64,000 nt of DNA from contig CM069606.1 in assembly GCA_035771175.1 (NCBI GenBank), positions 34,192,816-34,256,815 of the forward strand, in the 5' to 3' direction. This document shows, piece after piece, positions 33,501-40,528 of the stretch (within the stretch, counting starts at the first letter, position 1; each line of letters opens with the position of its first letter). The notes beneath the pieces are model-generated. The model was not told the origin of the DNA, ran no database searches, and saw only the letters and a list, made by a program, of their open reading frames with translations. Origin of the DNA: Paratinospora sagittata (Eukaryota > Streptophyta > Magnoliopsida > Ranunculales > Menispermaceae). The translations under genes and the position numbers were made by a program.

Positions 33501-35758
33501 TTGTTGAGAATTGAGTTTGTTACCTATTTGTCGATGTAACAAACCCGTGTAAAGAACAGTATTTCCAGACGAGACAGGTTGGCTGAGGCTAGTCAAAGAT
33601 CAATATCTTTTTTTATGAGTAGGAAGTATTAATCAAGAGCAAAGGGATACAAATCATACTCTAAAATGATTCGATATTTGTGGAATGTGGATTATCTGAC
33701 ACAGGCTGATAGTTACAATATATCCGACAGTCTTCCAAAGTGGGAGTGAACGACAATGTGAAATAGGTGGAATAGATAGATTAGCGAATGATCAAGCTAC
33801 AGGCTCATGCATTGGATGTAGATGGTCTTAACTTCATGGGACTAAGTACAAATTAATAAGCCTATCCTTTTGCGGTCTTCTAGGGTTCTAGATGTATACT
33901 CGCTGGGGATCATCTTCAACTTCCTCCAACAATTCAGAGTGTTGAAGCTGAAAAGAAAGGCTTGGGAAGAACTCTCTTTGAACGTCTTGCTGAATTGTAT
34001 GGAGATGATATCACGGCCATGCTCACGGTTCAGTATCGCATGCACGAGCTTATCATGAACTGGTCATCTAAAGAGCTGTATGATAGAAAGGTGCTCTAAA
34101 CATTCACATCTATAAGCTCATGAGAATGTCTTCATCCTATAATTTGCGATCTATAAGCCTTGCAACCTTGTTTTTATGTGCTTATTGTGGTACAGTTTTG
34201 TGGTTCATACAGATCAAAGCTCATCCAAGTGTTGCTGAACATATGCTTTACGATTTAGAAAACGTAAAGAGGTCGTCTTCAACAGAGCCAACTCTTCTTC
34301 TTGTAGATATAGCAGGGTATGTCATTTATTGGTATGATTATATATAGCAATCAAGAATTATTGTTCCTATCTGCAATGTCTTAATATTTCTGTCATTTTA
34401 TGTGCATGCAAATATCTTTATGCATATATGCATGTAACTGGCTACAATCAACAAACACGTGAAACTTGACTCATGGCTCTACTCCCGATCATTTTGTTTG
34501 CCTGGAAATCCCAAATTGAGCTATTCTTGATTGAGGATGGTCTTTTCAACATGTTGATCATATTCACCAAAAACTGCGTCTACTTTGATCTTTTCTAACC
34601 TAACCAAATTAGTTTTCAAATTAACAATTTGAACTTCTTTGCTCAAGGCAATGAATTTCAGATCAAGTATTTCTGTGAGGATATTGTTCTTGTTGAAAAG
34701 ATTCTCACAAAGAACCAGCCAATCCTGAGCTTCTAGTACATATGCAATGATGCAAAAGCATGAGTCAAATTTTAGATCTTATGGTTCCTGGGCTAATGAC
34801 ACTGTGAATTGCTTTTGGTTTGGATAAAACTAATGTACAGCGTCATGTCTGAACTGTTTCAGCTGTGACATGGAGGAAAAAAAGGATGAAGAAGATAGCA
34901 CAATGAATGAGGGTGAGGCTGATGTTGCTATAGCCCATGCACGGAGACTTACTCAGAGTGGGGTCCAGCCATCTGATATTGGGATTATTACCCCTTATGC
35001 TGCACAGGTTTAATAGATGTCATTGCTTGGGCTTGTTCAGTTTCTAAGGATTTTTTTGTGTTTAGATGCTTCAATAAATAAATAAAGAGTAGGGATAATT
35101 CTTGATTTATTGGATTTCAAAATAAAGTGTGGCAGCAAAGACTAGCAAAATCTGGAAAGAAGCTACCATTCTCAAATTTCTCAAGTCAGAAATATTGGAA
35201 TTCCCCGTTTTCCAATGCACACTTCTAACAAGTCTTTTTTCCTTTTCCCCATTGTATTGAATTAATAGCATCTCTTGAATCATTTGAATTGCAAATTTAT
35301 GACTATTAGATGGTGCTGTAGGTTGTGTTACTGAAGATGATCAGAAGCAAAGACAATAAGCTAAAGGATATTGAGATATCTACAGTAGATGGCTTCCAAG
35401 GTCGGGAGAAGGAAGCTATTATTATTTCCATGGTCCGATCTAACCAAAAGAAAGAGGTATCATTTCTATTAAGTATCTTTTTATGAAGTACTTCACATTA
35501 AAATGTGCAGAATCTCTAATATGATATCTGAAAAACTAGAAACCATTGAGATTGCTTCTCCATTTTCACATGATTTTCCAGGTGGGATTTCTAAGTGATC
35601 GTCGAAGAATGAATGTGGCTGTTACACGTGCAAGAAGACATTGTTGTCTCGTGTGTGATACAGAAACTGTAAGTGGTGATGCATTTTTGAAGAGACTGAT
35701 TGAGTATTTTGAGGAGCATGGTGAGTACCTCAGTGCATCAGAGTATTTGAATGAATGA
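484..35758 (+). CDS. SMUBP2/IGHMBP2-like SF1 (Upf1-type) helicase gene, 3' part, 12 exons
   Basis: The predicted protein is an ATP-dependent DNA/RNA helicase of the Upf1-like SF1B group; the closest family I recognise is the plant SMUBP2-type helicases such as Arabidopsis AT5G35970. Exons are 484-573, 668-751, 1314-1478, 9922-10109, 11356-11428, 18178-18231, 32444-32701, 33884-34090, 34213-34316, 34863-35007, 35322-35456 and 35582-35758. They sum to 1680 bp (559 codons plus TGA), keep one frame throughout and use GT-AG borders everywhere. Visible motifs are Walker A GPPGTGKT, motif II DEAA, motif [11 protein letters not shown], motif IV QYRM, motif [11 protein letters not shown] and motif VI VTRARR. 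N-terminal exons lie left of the window. Introns 3, 5 and 6 are 8.4, 6.7 and 14.2 kb because of transposon insertions, yet no exon is damaged, so the gene is probably functional. Identity was recognised by eye, without a database search. Confidence 0.93.
668..751 (+). CDS. Helicase exon 2 (visible numbering)
   Basis: Twenty-eight codons, including [18 protein letters not shown], with acceptor CAG at 665-667 and donor GTAAAC at 752. Phase 0 at both ends. It continues directly from the previous exon. Confidence 0.88.
1314..1478 (+). CDS. Helicase exon 3
   Basis: Fifty-five codons from [12 protein letters not shown] to NLDHSQ, the linker into the RecA1 domain ending at the Q-motif region. Acceptor TAG at 1311-1313, donor GT at 1479. 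The following intron is 8.4 kb and contains copia copy A. Confidence 0.9.
1650..2123 (-). mobile_element. 5'-truncated L1-type LINE tail
   Basis: The - strand reads the zinc-binding RT tail of plant L1 ORF2 (zf-RVT type, [16 protein letters not shown], then a broken terminus). The element is flanked by a perfect 15-bp duplication, GCCATTCTACTTTAT (1635-1649 and 2124-2138), so it is a discrete insertion. Only the last ~470 bp of the LINE is present. It lies in helicase intron 3, antisense to the gene. Confidence 0.85.
2343..2996. mobile_element. hAT-type MITE rich in CCCAACC/GGGTTGG
   Basis: Terminal inverted repeats TAGGGGTGTTCA (2343) and TGAACACTCCTA (ending 2996) match the hAT pattern TAGGG-TG. 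Flanking 8-bp sites CCTTGTGC and TCTTGTGC agree at 7 of 8 bases. Subterminal tracts of CCCAACC on both strands surround an AT-rich centre (2510-2820). It has no coding capacity. Confidence 0.8.
3005..4147. other. Intronic AT-rich sequence without genes
   Basis: Part of helicase intron 3 between the hAT MITE and copia copy A. It contains short A-rich runs near 3940-3985. I see no gene or bordered element. Confidence 0.5.
4153..4424 (-). repeat. 3' LTR of copia copy A
   Basis: 272 bp, TG...CA ended (TGTTAAATAC to CCACAACA), next to the polypurine tract at 4425-4437. It is close to the partner LTR except for one fewer ~17-bp CCTTAAAGGAAATAAA unit. Confidence 0.95.
4432..7824 (-). pseudogene. 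Copia copy A pol: GAG-pre-integrase, integrase, RT, RNase H
   Basis: Open stretches on - are 7824-6187 and 5838-4432. The first shows the protease-like DSGATDHM, the pre-integrase HHRRLGH zinc motif, an integrase core (HSDIWGP, then [10 protein letters not shown]) and the copia tail [12 protein letters not shown]. The second shows RT ([32 protein letters not shown]) and RNase H ([32 protein letters not shown]). Three in-frame stops separate or break them: TAA near 6187, TGA near 5930 where tryptophan is expected, and TAG near 5857. The first two are also in copy B; the third is private to A. The strand is opposite to the helicase. Confidence 0.9.
7845..8349 (-). other. Copia copy A leader with gag deletion joint
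   Basis: The gag start (CAT on +, 7857-7859) is followed after a few codons by the integrase-side sequence, so nearly all of gag is gone and the frame is lost. The rest is a low-complexity untranslated leader rich in GAAGA/GATGA on +. The short open frames at 7905-8284 are not genes. Confidence 0.75.
8350..8360 (-). promoter_or_regulatory. Primer-binding site of copia copy A
   Basis: On - the sequence reads TGGTATCAGAG, the standard plant copia primer site complementary to the initiator methionine tRNA 3' end, directly after the 5' LTR. Confidence 0.9.
8362..8650 (-). repeat. 5' LTR of copia copy A
   Basis: 289 bp, TG...CA ended, immediately next to the primer-binding site. It has one more ~17-bp CCTTAAAGGAAATAAA-type unit than the 3' LTR, which accounts for the length difference. 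Confidence 0.95.
8656..9921. other. Intron 3 remainder, nothing recognised
   Basis: AT-rich intronic sequence running to the acceptor of exon 4. It has poly-T at 9670-9686 and no gene or bordered repeat that I can support. Confidence 0.5.
9922..10109 (+). CDS. Helicase exon 4 (Walker A)
   Basis: Carries motif [12 protein letters not shown], for ATP binding, and motif Ia, [11 protein letters not shown]. Acceptor CAG at 9919-9921, donor GT at 10110. The last arginine codon is split across the next intron (phase 2). Confidence 0.93.
10706..11049. mobile_element. MITE with CTATGTTACC termini
   Basis: Inverted ends CTATGTTACCTGGACTC (10706) and GAGTCCGGGTAACATAG (ending 11049) are flanked by a perfect 8-bp duplication GTTACAAT (10698-10705 and 11050-11057). 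Internal GTCGGA/TCGGAC repeats match a widespread dicot MITE whose ends read CTATGTTGC-CGGACTC. The 8-bp TSD fits hAT. It lies in helicase intron 4. Confidence 0.85.
11356..11428 (+). CDS. Helicase exon 5
   Basis: Seventy-three bases completing the split arginine codon, then [18 protein letters not shown]. Acceptor TAG at 11353-11355, donor GT at 11429. The next intron holds an L1 element. Confidence 0.9.
13715..13976. repeat. Inverted repeat at the 5' end of the solo LTR
   Basis: TGTCACGCCCGGGTTGCACA at the LTR start is mirrored by TGTGCAACCCGGGGGTGACA ending at 13976. The arms are about 25 bp and enclose a 262-bp segment that resembles a small foldback unit at the LTR edge. Confidence 0.7.
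14138..14146 (+). promoter_or_regulatory. TATA box of the solo LTR
   Basis: CTATATAAA about 420 bp into the LTR, in a GC-moderate context followed by a pyrimidine-rich stretch, as expected for an LTR core promoter. Confidence 0.6.
17563..18177. other. Intron 5 remainder, nothing recognised
   Basis: AT-rich sequence between the L1 duplication and exon 6. No gene, RNA or bordered repeat seen. Confidence 0.5.
18178..18231 (+). CDS. Helicase exon 6
   Basis: A short 18-codon exon, [18 protein letters not shown], between acceptor TAG (18175-18177) and donor GTAAGT (18232). It would be missed without family knowledge. It separates the two largest transposon-filled introns. Confidence 0.88.
18491..18590 (+). 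mobile_element. RTE-type LINE fragment
   Basis: GAGAAATGGTAGGAACATC, then an RWFG-like stretch, matches the C-terminal RT region of plant RTE LINEs. The same segment recurs at 59079-59165 in this window. About 100 bp only, in helicase intron 6. Confidence 0.6.
18661..18837 (-). repeat. Truncated 3' LTR of copia copy C
   Basis: Aligns to the 28200-28377 end of the right LTR (shared TTTCCAATTCAGA, AAACTAATA, GGCCCACAAAGT) but loses similarity left of ~18661. About 215 bp of the LTR is missing. A purine-rich tract on - (18838-18856) follows. Confidence 0.8.
18919..22571 (-). pseudogene. Copia copy C gag (3' part) and pol remnant
   Basis: Order on -: 22571-21867 gag, ending in the zinc knuckle [14 protein letters not shown] and the protease-like IASGCSYHM; 21345-20871 integrase ([34 protein letters not shown]); 20919-20566 integrase tail; 20327-19986 and onward RT ([31 protein letters not shown] near 19870); 19812-19285 the RT end and RNase H start; 19119-18919 the RNase H end ([16 protein letters not shown]). 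Several stops and shifts disable it. The type resembles TNT1/Tork-like copia and is clearly a different family from copies A and B. Confidence 0.88.
22572..25320 (-). pseudogene. Copia copy B pol, truncated in RT
   Basis: 25320-23647 carries protease-like DSGATDHM, the pre-integrase zinc motif HHRRLGH, and integrase HSDIWGP and [10 protein letters not shown]. 23328-22572 carries RT from [14 protein letters not shown] through YVDDIIMTG and stops after [14 protein letters not shown]. It shares with copy A the TAA after KPIP (near 23647) and the TGA in place of tryptophan near 23390, but not A's TAG at 5857. RNase H is absent. Confidence 0.9.
25321..26260 (-). pseudogene. Copia copy B gag
   Basis: The start codon is at 26260-26258 (MSVTSETV). 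The UBN2-type gag body is visible ([20 protein letters not shown], then [12 protein letters not shown] and YDFLAGLN) and ends with a CX2CX4HX4C zinc knuckle, [14 protein letters not shown], near 25450-25500. At least two in-frame stops and one frameshift (~25500-25640) break it. This is the block that copy A has lost. Confidence 0.82.
26261..27027 (-). other. Copia copy B untranslated leader
   Basis: Between the primer site and gag ATG. On + it is a low-complexity GAAGA/GACGA/GATGAACAG-rich tract, so long spurious open frames appear on both strands (for example 26309-26586 and 26775-27033). None has gene-like composition. Confidence 0.7.
27028..27038 (-). promoter_or_regulatory. Primer-binding site of copia copy B
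   Basis: On - it reads TGGTATCAGAG, the initiator tRNA-Met-type primer site, directly next to the LTR. Confidence 0.88.
27039..27305 (-). repeat. 5' LTR of copia copy B (only LTR)
   Basis: 267 bp, TGTTAAAACA to CTCAACA, homologous to the copy A LTRs, with three units of the ~17-bp AAAGGAAATAAATC-type repeat. It adjoins the primer site at 27028-27038. Confidence 0.92.
27306..27493 (-). pseudogene. Copia copy C gag, 5' part
   Basis: Begins [18 protein letters not shown], with TAG where W is expected, and continues [12 protein letters not shown] to KAFTAIL. The last codons continue directly into 22571 (LCSSDEIM) on the other side of copy B, which proves that one gag was split by that insertion. 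Confidence 0.88.
27986..28377 (-). repeat. 5' LTR of copia copy C
   Basis: 392 bp from TGTAGAGATTC to CATAACA, preceded on + by the complement of the TGGTATCAGAG primer site (27972-27983). Confidence 0.85.
28911..29028 (+). mobile_element. tRNA-derived SINE with poly(A)
   Basis: Contains the A-box-like GGCTCAGTGGCATGG and the conserved plant SINE 3' end GTGGATTAGTCGG ... CCACGGTTATC, then poly(A) (29017-29030). An imperfect 17-bp duplication flanks it, AAAGTTTGTGCTGTCTT at 28894-28910 and AAAGTTTGTGATGTCTT at 29029-29045. The usual B box is not visible, so the body is internally shortened. It lies in helicase intron 6. Confidence 0.82.
29046..30189. other. Intron 6 AT-rich stretch, nothing recognised
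   Basis: No coding or bordered element seen. Composition is ordinary AT-rich intronic sequence. Confidence 0.45.
30190..31240. mobile_element. Putative PIF/Harbinger-like MITE with AT-rich core
   Basis: The left end AGGGCTTTTGGTATGGGA and right end TACCAAACGCTACCT are imperfect inverted repeats of the GGTAGCGTTTGGTACGCGGG type. Subterminal GATTCTCA/TTCCCAT words are mirrored. The centre (30470-31060) is nearly pure AT. The right side ends in TTA, but a matching left TTA is not clear, so the borders are approximate. Confidence 0.5.
30810..31000. repeat. 24-bp palindromic AT tandem array
   Basis: About seven to eight head-to-tail copies of a 24-bp unit, TTATTTTTAATAAAAAATAA plus TTTA. Each unit is nearly self-complementary (poly-T/poly-A arms around AATAA/TTATT). 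The repeat is almost invariant over 30850-30980. Confidence 0.9.
31586..31953. repeat. Two 184-bp direct tandem copies
   Basis: AAATTGATTTTGATTTAAC begins at 31586 and again at 31770, and the two units stay similar through AAAATGGGTGGGCAATTTTG and GGTGTTGTATCC. They are diverged by scattered substitutions and small T-tract indels. No coding sense was found. Confidence 0.8.
32444..32701 (+). CDS. Helicase exon 7 (motif II)
   Basis: Eighty-six codons with a charged coiled region ([15 protein letters not shown]) and motif [11 protein letters not shown], the Mg-ATP hydrolysis site. Acceptor CAG at 32441-32443, donor GT at 32702. Confidence 0.93.
32950..33340 (-). mobile_element. L1-type LINE 3' fragment
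   Basis: On - it reads the L1 ORF2 C-terminal tail ([25 protein letters not shown]), with its poly(A) as poly-T at 32951-32960. 5' truncated to ~0.4 kb. I did not find a convincing flanking duplication. It lies in helicase intron 7. Confidence 0.72.
33884..34090 (+). CDS. Helicase exon 8 (motifs III and IV)
   Basis: Sixty-nine codons with motif [14 protein letters not shown], and the QYRM signature typical of Upf1-like helicases. Acceptor TAG at 33881-33883, donor GT at 34091. Confidence 0.93.
34213..34316 (+). CDS. Helicase exon 9
   Basis: Codes for [20 protein letters not shown] and LLLVDIAG. A glycine codon is split at the 3' border. Acceptor AG at 34211-34212, donor GTATGT at 34317. Confidence 0.88.
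34863..35007 (+). CDS. Helicase exon 10
   Basis: Codes for [20 protein letters not shown], then [12 protein letters not shown], part of RecA2. Acceptor AG at 34861-34862, donor GT at 35008. Confidence 0.88.
35322..35456 (+). CDS. Helicase exon 11 (motif V)
   Basis: Forty-five codons with motif [21 protein letters not shown]. Acceptor TAG ends at 35321, donor GT at 35457. Confidence 0.92.
35582..35758 (+). CDS. Helicase last exon (motif VI, stop)
   Basis: Begins [19 protein letters not shown], which contains the motif VI arginine finger region, and ends LSASEYLNE with TGA at 35756-35758. Acceptor AG ends at 35581. The 3' UTR follows; an 85-bp tandem duplication starts about 200 bp downstream. 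Confidence 0.93.
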   Translation: MGFLSDRRRMNVAVTRARRHCCLVCDTETVSGDAFLKRLIEYFEEHGEYLSASEYLNE

Positions 35759-35957
35759 GCCTTGACAAAAGCATAGAACATGGCGTGTATTCTAATTGCT
35801 GATGAAGAATCTCTAAGCTGCTCCAACCAGTCATAGGTTGAAGTTATGTACAGTTGGCATTATATTCAACTTTCTCTGATTTTTCTTCTTCAGAAGAAAA
35901 ATGAATCTGCATGCTGGTGTCCCTCCAAAAAAGGTAAAGCATATACTTCAAATTTTG

Positions 35958-36127
35958 TCCTCATTGGAGGATTAATTTAAGCATATATTTACTGGTATCC
36001 TTACTGTAGAATCAATTATATTGTGAATTGCATCATTAGATGTCCTCATTTGAGGATTAATTTAAGTATATGTGTACTGTTATCCTAATTGTAGAATAAA
36101 TTATATTGTGAAGTTCATCTTTAGATG
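35958..36127. repeat. 85-bp direct tandem duplication downstream of the helicase
   Basis: GAGGATTAATTTAAG starts at 35967 and at 36052, and ~85 bp on either side aligns with few differences, through TAGAATAAATTATATTGTGAA. It lies in or just after the helicase 3' UTR. Confidence 0.85.
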
Positions 36128-37051
36128 ATTCCCTCTTTGGACAATAAAAATTGCAAATTTTCACTTGCATGCATATTCAATGTACTTACATGTCCTTTTA
36201 TCAGTTTTGTATTGATATATTATTACTAGGTTTTGCATCAGCTCATGTTGCTATTAATCCGTCTGTTGCTTTATACTACCATTTTATTGGTTAGTTGGCC
36301 TGGTTGAAGTTTGTGCTGCAAAGTCACTGCATACACAGTTAAAGGTATCAGATAAATGCTTTCTCCAATGATTTTCTATCTTTTACAAACATTCTTTTCA
36401 AATTAGCATGATTAAGTCCAGCAAAATTTGGATCACTTGGGTTGAGAATATAGAGAGGTTTCTTGTTATTTTTGGAAATTTCTTCTGCCAGGCACTGCTA
36501 TTGGAATCTAAAACAGAATTAAATAAGAGTTTTTTTTTTTTCCATTTTCTCTCTTTTTTTCGTGCACAACTTTTTTTCCCGTTTACCATGCCATGTTTTG
36601 TCTAAAAGTGACATTTTTTTTTACTGTTTTTTCCTACATATATAGTTTCTCTTTCTGGTGTAAATGGAGATCCAAACTATAGTTCAGTATTGACTAAAGT
36701 GATCATTCTTTTTTTTTTTCTTTTCTTTGAAGCCTTAGAGTGATCATTCTTGGCAGCTCAGACACTCCAAAAAATCATCTGCCTTGACCAACTTAGAAAG
36801 TAGCGAAAATATAATGTAACTGAAATGCAAGAGAAACTATCAGACTCTTATAGCTACTGGTAAGTAAACTCTCTGAAACTCCTAGCCAAACAAAAGTACC
36901 ATATGGATCTCAACTACTGTTATATCAACTAAAGGCTTTTCCAACAAAGATCTATATATATTACTAGTTTCCAACTAGTGTATTTCAGTAACATTTGCTT
37001 TTCCTACTAAACCAGGTCTGCTTTCTATTTCACCAAAATTAGCTGAAACCA
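36128..37051. other. Convergent intergenic spacer, nothing recognised
   Basis: Sequence between the helicase 3' end and the DREB stop codon. Poly-T runs near 36531 and 36710 may include 3' processing signals of the - strand gene, but none can be assigned. Confidence 0.45.
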
Positions 37052-37927
37052 TCAGAAGTCCCATATAGTAAGTGAGAAGCTAAGTTCTTCATACATTTCA
37101 TCAGCCTGGAGACCAGACACATCTGTTTGCTGCTGCTGATCATCACATTCTAGTCCATGCAGTTCCATTAGTGTGTCCCAGTTGAAACTCTGCTCACTAG
37201 CAGCTGCTAGGCCACTTTCATCCTCAATTGATGATGATTCTGGAAAAGTAGAACTCATATTTCTATCACTTCCATCTGATCCATTCTCCTCTTTCAATAT
37301 TCCCATCTGCTGAAGAAACTCTTTCAAATCAATCTGAGGCTTCTCTTCTTGCAATGGTGTTTCAGACGAAAACTCCATCTCCTCGTCATTCTTAGTTACC
37401 ATTGTATTGGAGTTAATTAAAACATCCGGAGCTTGAAATTCAAGTAGTTTTAAATCATTAGAAGATGAAGATGACGAAGAAGAAGAAGACAATTGGTTGA
37501 GAGTATCATTTTTCTTAATTTCTTGAAGCCTTTGATGAATGACATGGAGATTATGCTGGGCATTTACATTGAGCAGAACGGGCGAAGGAAACATAGAAAG
37601 GAAATTCTTAGAAGGGAACCATTTGAATTTGGGAGATTTGTTGAGAGGATTGAAGTTGGATTGAAGATGAGGTAGATTGAGATGAGCTTCAGGACCATAC
37701 AATCTTCTTGCAGCTTCATCATAAGCCATGGCTGCTTCTTCAGCAGTCGAAAAAGATCCCAACCAAAGCCTTGTTCTCTTCTTTGGTTCTCTGATCTCAG
37801 CCACCCATTTTCCCCAAGTCCTTTGTCGAACTCCTCGGAACTCGCACGACACGTTCTGAGGGCCACCTTTGCCTCTTGTAGGGCCTTTCTTCCTTGGTTT
37901 CAATGGGGGTTTTCTGCAATTTTCCAT
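37052..37927 (-). CDS. DREB2F: DREB2F-like AP2/ERF transcription factor
   Basis: A single-exon, 291-residue protein on -. Basic N-terminus ([19 protein letters not shown], likely nuclear signal), then one AP2/ERF domain at residues ~30-87 ([38 protein letters not shown]). Valine and glutamate in WVAEIREP are the DREB-type V14/E19 pair, predicting binding to DRE/CRT (A/GCCGAC). After the domain, [14 protein letters not shown] and [16 protein letters not shown], a serine run (residues ~148-156), an acidic C-terminus with [13 protein letters not shown], and a final SLTIWDF match my memory of Arabidopsis DREB2F closely. Expected role: activator in drought, heat or developmental responses. It is convergent with the helicase, with its promoter to the right. 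The subgroup assignment should be confirmed by phylogeny. Confidence 0.93.
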   Translation of the reverse strand: MENCRKPPLKPRKKGPTRGKGGPQNVSCEFRGVRQRTWGKWVAEIREPKKRTRLWLGSFSTAEEAAMAYDEAARRLYGPEAHLNLPHLQSNFNPLNKSPKFKWFPSKNFLSMFPSPVLLNVNAQHNLHVIHQRLQEIKKNDTLNQLSSSSSSSSSSNDLKLLEFQAPDVLINSNTMVTKNDEEMEFSSETPLQEEKPQIDLKEFLQQMGILKEENGSDGSDRNMSSTFPESSSIEDESGLAAASEQSFNWDTLMELHGLECDDQQQQTDVSGLQADEMYEELSFSLTIWDF

Positions 37928-38187
37928 GGAATTGGTTATAGAGAAGAGAGAATGTGTGTTGAGAGTGAGCAGCTGTGTAGAGAGAGTGAAGAGTTATGGA
38001 AGAATGGGGCGGGATTTTGTAGTGAGTGAGTGAGTGAAGTTTTGGTTTTAATTGTTTTCACGTTGTGAGAAAGTTTGCAGCCCCATGTGACCGTTAGAAG
38101 ACCATTCTAATGAGATTAATTCCCAAGAGTCCAGATCTTGTATTCTAGGGAGTTGAATAGCTTCCTGGCTTCAGTGGTCCTCTGAAT

Positions 38188-38198
38188 GCCACGTGGTA
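38188..38198 (-). promoter_or_regulatory. G-box/ABRE-like CCACGTGG upstream of the DREB gene
   Basis: GCCACGTGGTA lies about 260 bp upstream of the DREB start codon. A palindromic CACGTG core is a bZIP/bHLH site and is ABRE-like. Placement fits a stress-regulated promoter; function is inferred only. Confidence 0.45.
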
Positions 38199-38945
38199 CT
38201 CTTAAAATGGATTTTTTTTTTCTTCCAATTATTTTTTGTTTTTCGTTGCTATGCTTCTATATATCATTGCTAAGAATTTCTGGGTGCCAACGTTTCACTT
38301 CAATAGAATGTTTTTGTGTTATAATTTATAATTTTGGGAATAATGTTATCTAGAGATTTTAGTTTCGCTTGTTGACCAGGAAATTTTTTTAGAAAAGCTC
38401 CTAATAAAGAGAGCTAATTTGATTTAAATAAAGTTAAAAAGTTCGAAAAAAAGAAAAATAATTAAAAGCTATATGTTTGGAATGAATGAAGTACCCCATG
38501 AAGAAAGTCCCATTAAAAGTCTTTTTTTTTATAACACAGTCACATGTTTAGACGCAGTAATTAATTAAAGTAGATAGATGGGAGCGACTGATGAATAGTT
38601 TTGTTGAAGAAGTCGAAGTTATATTAATATCTTGTAATAATTGTAGTTCCTTGGATTCCCTCTGTGTTTCACATGAGAGATTTTTGGAAGAGGGACTCGA
38701 GATTCAGGTTGTGATATGTCAGGCAAACATGTGATCGTCAAGTTGGCCTCTTGTGAAAACTAACAATGTTGTGAGGTGAGATGCCCTCTTCTCTTCTCTT
38801 CTCTTCTCTTCTTCCCTCCTCTTCACAAGATTATGTAATTTCTCTCTTTTGCAAACCAAAACCACCACGTAATTTTATCACCATGTTGGTAATCATGCCC
38901 ATTAAAAGATTAATGGTCATACAACTTGTTATTGAAAGATGCTTA

Positions 38946-39153
38946 AGTTGGGTTTGATTCGCGATCCGAAAATAAGAAAACAATCCAAAAATAAAAAATT
39001 TTAAAAATGACTTTTTATCGTTTTTAAAAACCAACCCGTTTTCTTAACAAGAAGTAAAAAACTGTTTTTGGAATTTTGTTAACCAAAAGTTTTTGATGTT
39101 TTCAAATTTTTCGATACATAAAACTGTATCCGAATCACGAACCAACCAAGGCC
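38946..39153. mobile_element. Small PIF/Harbinger (Tourist-like) MITE
   Basis: Ends AGTTGGGTTTGATTCGCGAT and ATCACGAACCAACCAAGGCC are imperfect inverted repeats flanked by TTA on both sides (38943-38945, 39154-39156), the TSD of Harbinger elements. It is 208 bp and noncoding. Confidence 0.62.
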
Positions 39154-39156
39154 TTA

Positions 39157-40411
39157 ACTACCTTCTTCAATCAAAAATATTTTCAAATTTTTTTATATAA
39201 TTTAAAAGGGTTGTAAGAAATATTTTTTATATTGAGTAAATAATGTATGTAGTTAATAAATTAGACGTAAACAAGCTTATAAAAGTAGTAATTAATGACA
39301 AGGGTCTATATAAGTTGTTATGTTAATAATCATTAGAACCTGTCTCCTATATTTATCAAACTTTGATTTAATCTCATTGTCAATAATAAAAGTTGAATAT
39401 TATTGACTAAGTTTATCTATAACATATAAAATACTTCATTGTAATATAATTTGTATAAGTAGAATTCTACCATTTTTTTTTAGACCAATGCAACTTTAAG
39501 AAAAACAAAACTAAAAGAGGAATTAAAAAATTTCTTTTATCAACTTATAAGTAGCTTTCTCTAATATTTACAATTAAATTTTTGATAACAATTCTTCTTG
39601 AATGATAAGATTAAATAAAAGTAGCTGTGGGATCAATATAATATTGTATCGGCCCAAGCTGCTGGTTTGCGGGAAGATATTGAGGCTTCAAGTTTAGGTT
39701 GGGCAGTGGCACATCAGGCCTAGGTCGTGTTCATAGGCCTTAAGGCCTAATTGCTACCCCTTCTTGACTAGACTAGACTTTTAAGGAGAGAGTTAATTTG
39801 AAGACTTGTTGATAAATAAAATAGAGGTTGATCTCCAAGTACTTGGAAACATCTATTTTAGCCTTTTAGGGAGGGGGACATGAGACAGCAGGTTTGCATG
39901 GGTTTGTAAGTTTTCAATGTGGCGCACGTTACGTTGGCATTGCAGTTGGTTGTTCCAACATGTCTCACGCACAAGGACAAATCTATGACTAGCTATGAGA
40001 AGTGACTTACCTAAAATGAATAATTGATCTTCTCTAGTTGATATAAGCGTTGAGTACTCTACTTAGTGGAGCAGTGAGGATGTTGTGCCTTTTAACAGGG
40101 TATGTCAGTCATCTGGTCTAGCAAGCTTTCATAGGCATGCATGCATGCATGCATATTGTTGGCATTGAATGAGGTGTTCACAGAGGTCTTGTGCACAATA
40201 GAGACTTTGAAAAGGATCATGGAGTTAAACAAAGTCAATATAATTTAATTAAAAATTTAAAATCGGTAACAAAGCCAACTCATATCTAATGGCCAATGAG
40301 GACCTTTGAGCCCATGCTTTAAGGGAAGAGGGGGGTGGGGGGTGGGGGGTGGTACTAAACAATACTAATAGTTCTACGTTAAAAGTAAGAAAGTTCTTCT
40401 TCCTATAACAC
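39157..40411. other. Intergenic, with TGCA microsatellite and G-run
   Basis: No gene seen. It contains a short (TGCA)n run at ~40137-40153 and the G-rich tract at 40330-40352. Confidence 0.5.
40330..40352 (+). repeat. G-quadruplex-capable G-run
   Basis: Three runs of six G separated by single T, ending in TGG, with a further GGG just upstream (40323-40325). This fits the G3+N1-7 pattern on +. It lies 60 bp outside the Mutator-like element. Confidence 0.7.
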
Positions 40412-40528
40412 AAATAGTGTATATGACATTTTCTTTTTTTTTGCAAAATAGGGTGCCTCCCTACTTATTTTCAGTCTTAGTGTCTTTTTGGTCAACAAGC
40501 TCCACATTGGCGCCAGAGTGGATCACTA
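40412..40528 (+). repeat. Left TIR of the MULE
   Basis: About 117 bp, matching the reverse complement of 47350-47468 with scattered differences and a poly-T length difference. The outermost part is AAATAGTGTATATGACA. Confidence 0.88.
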
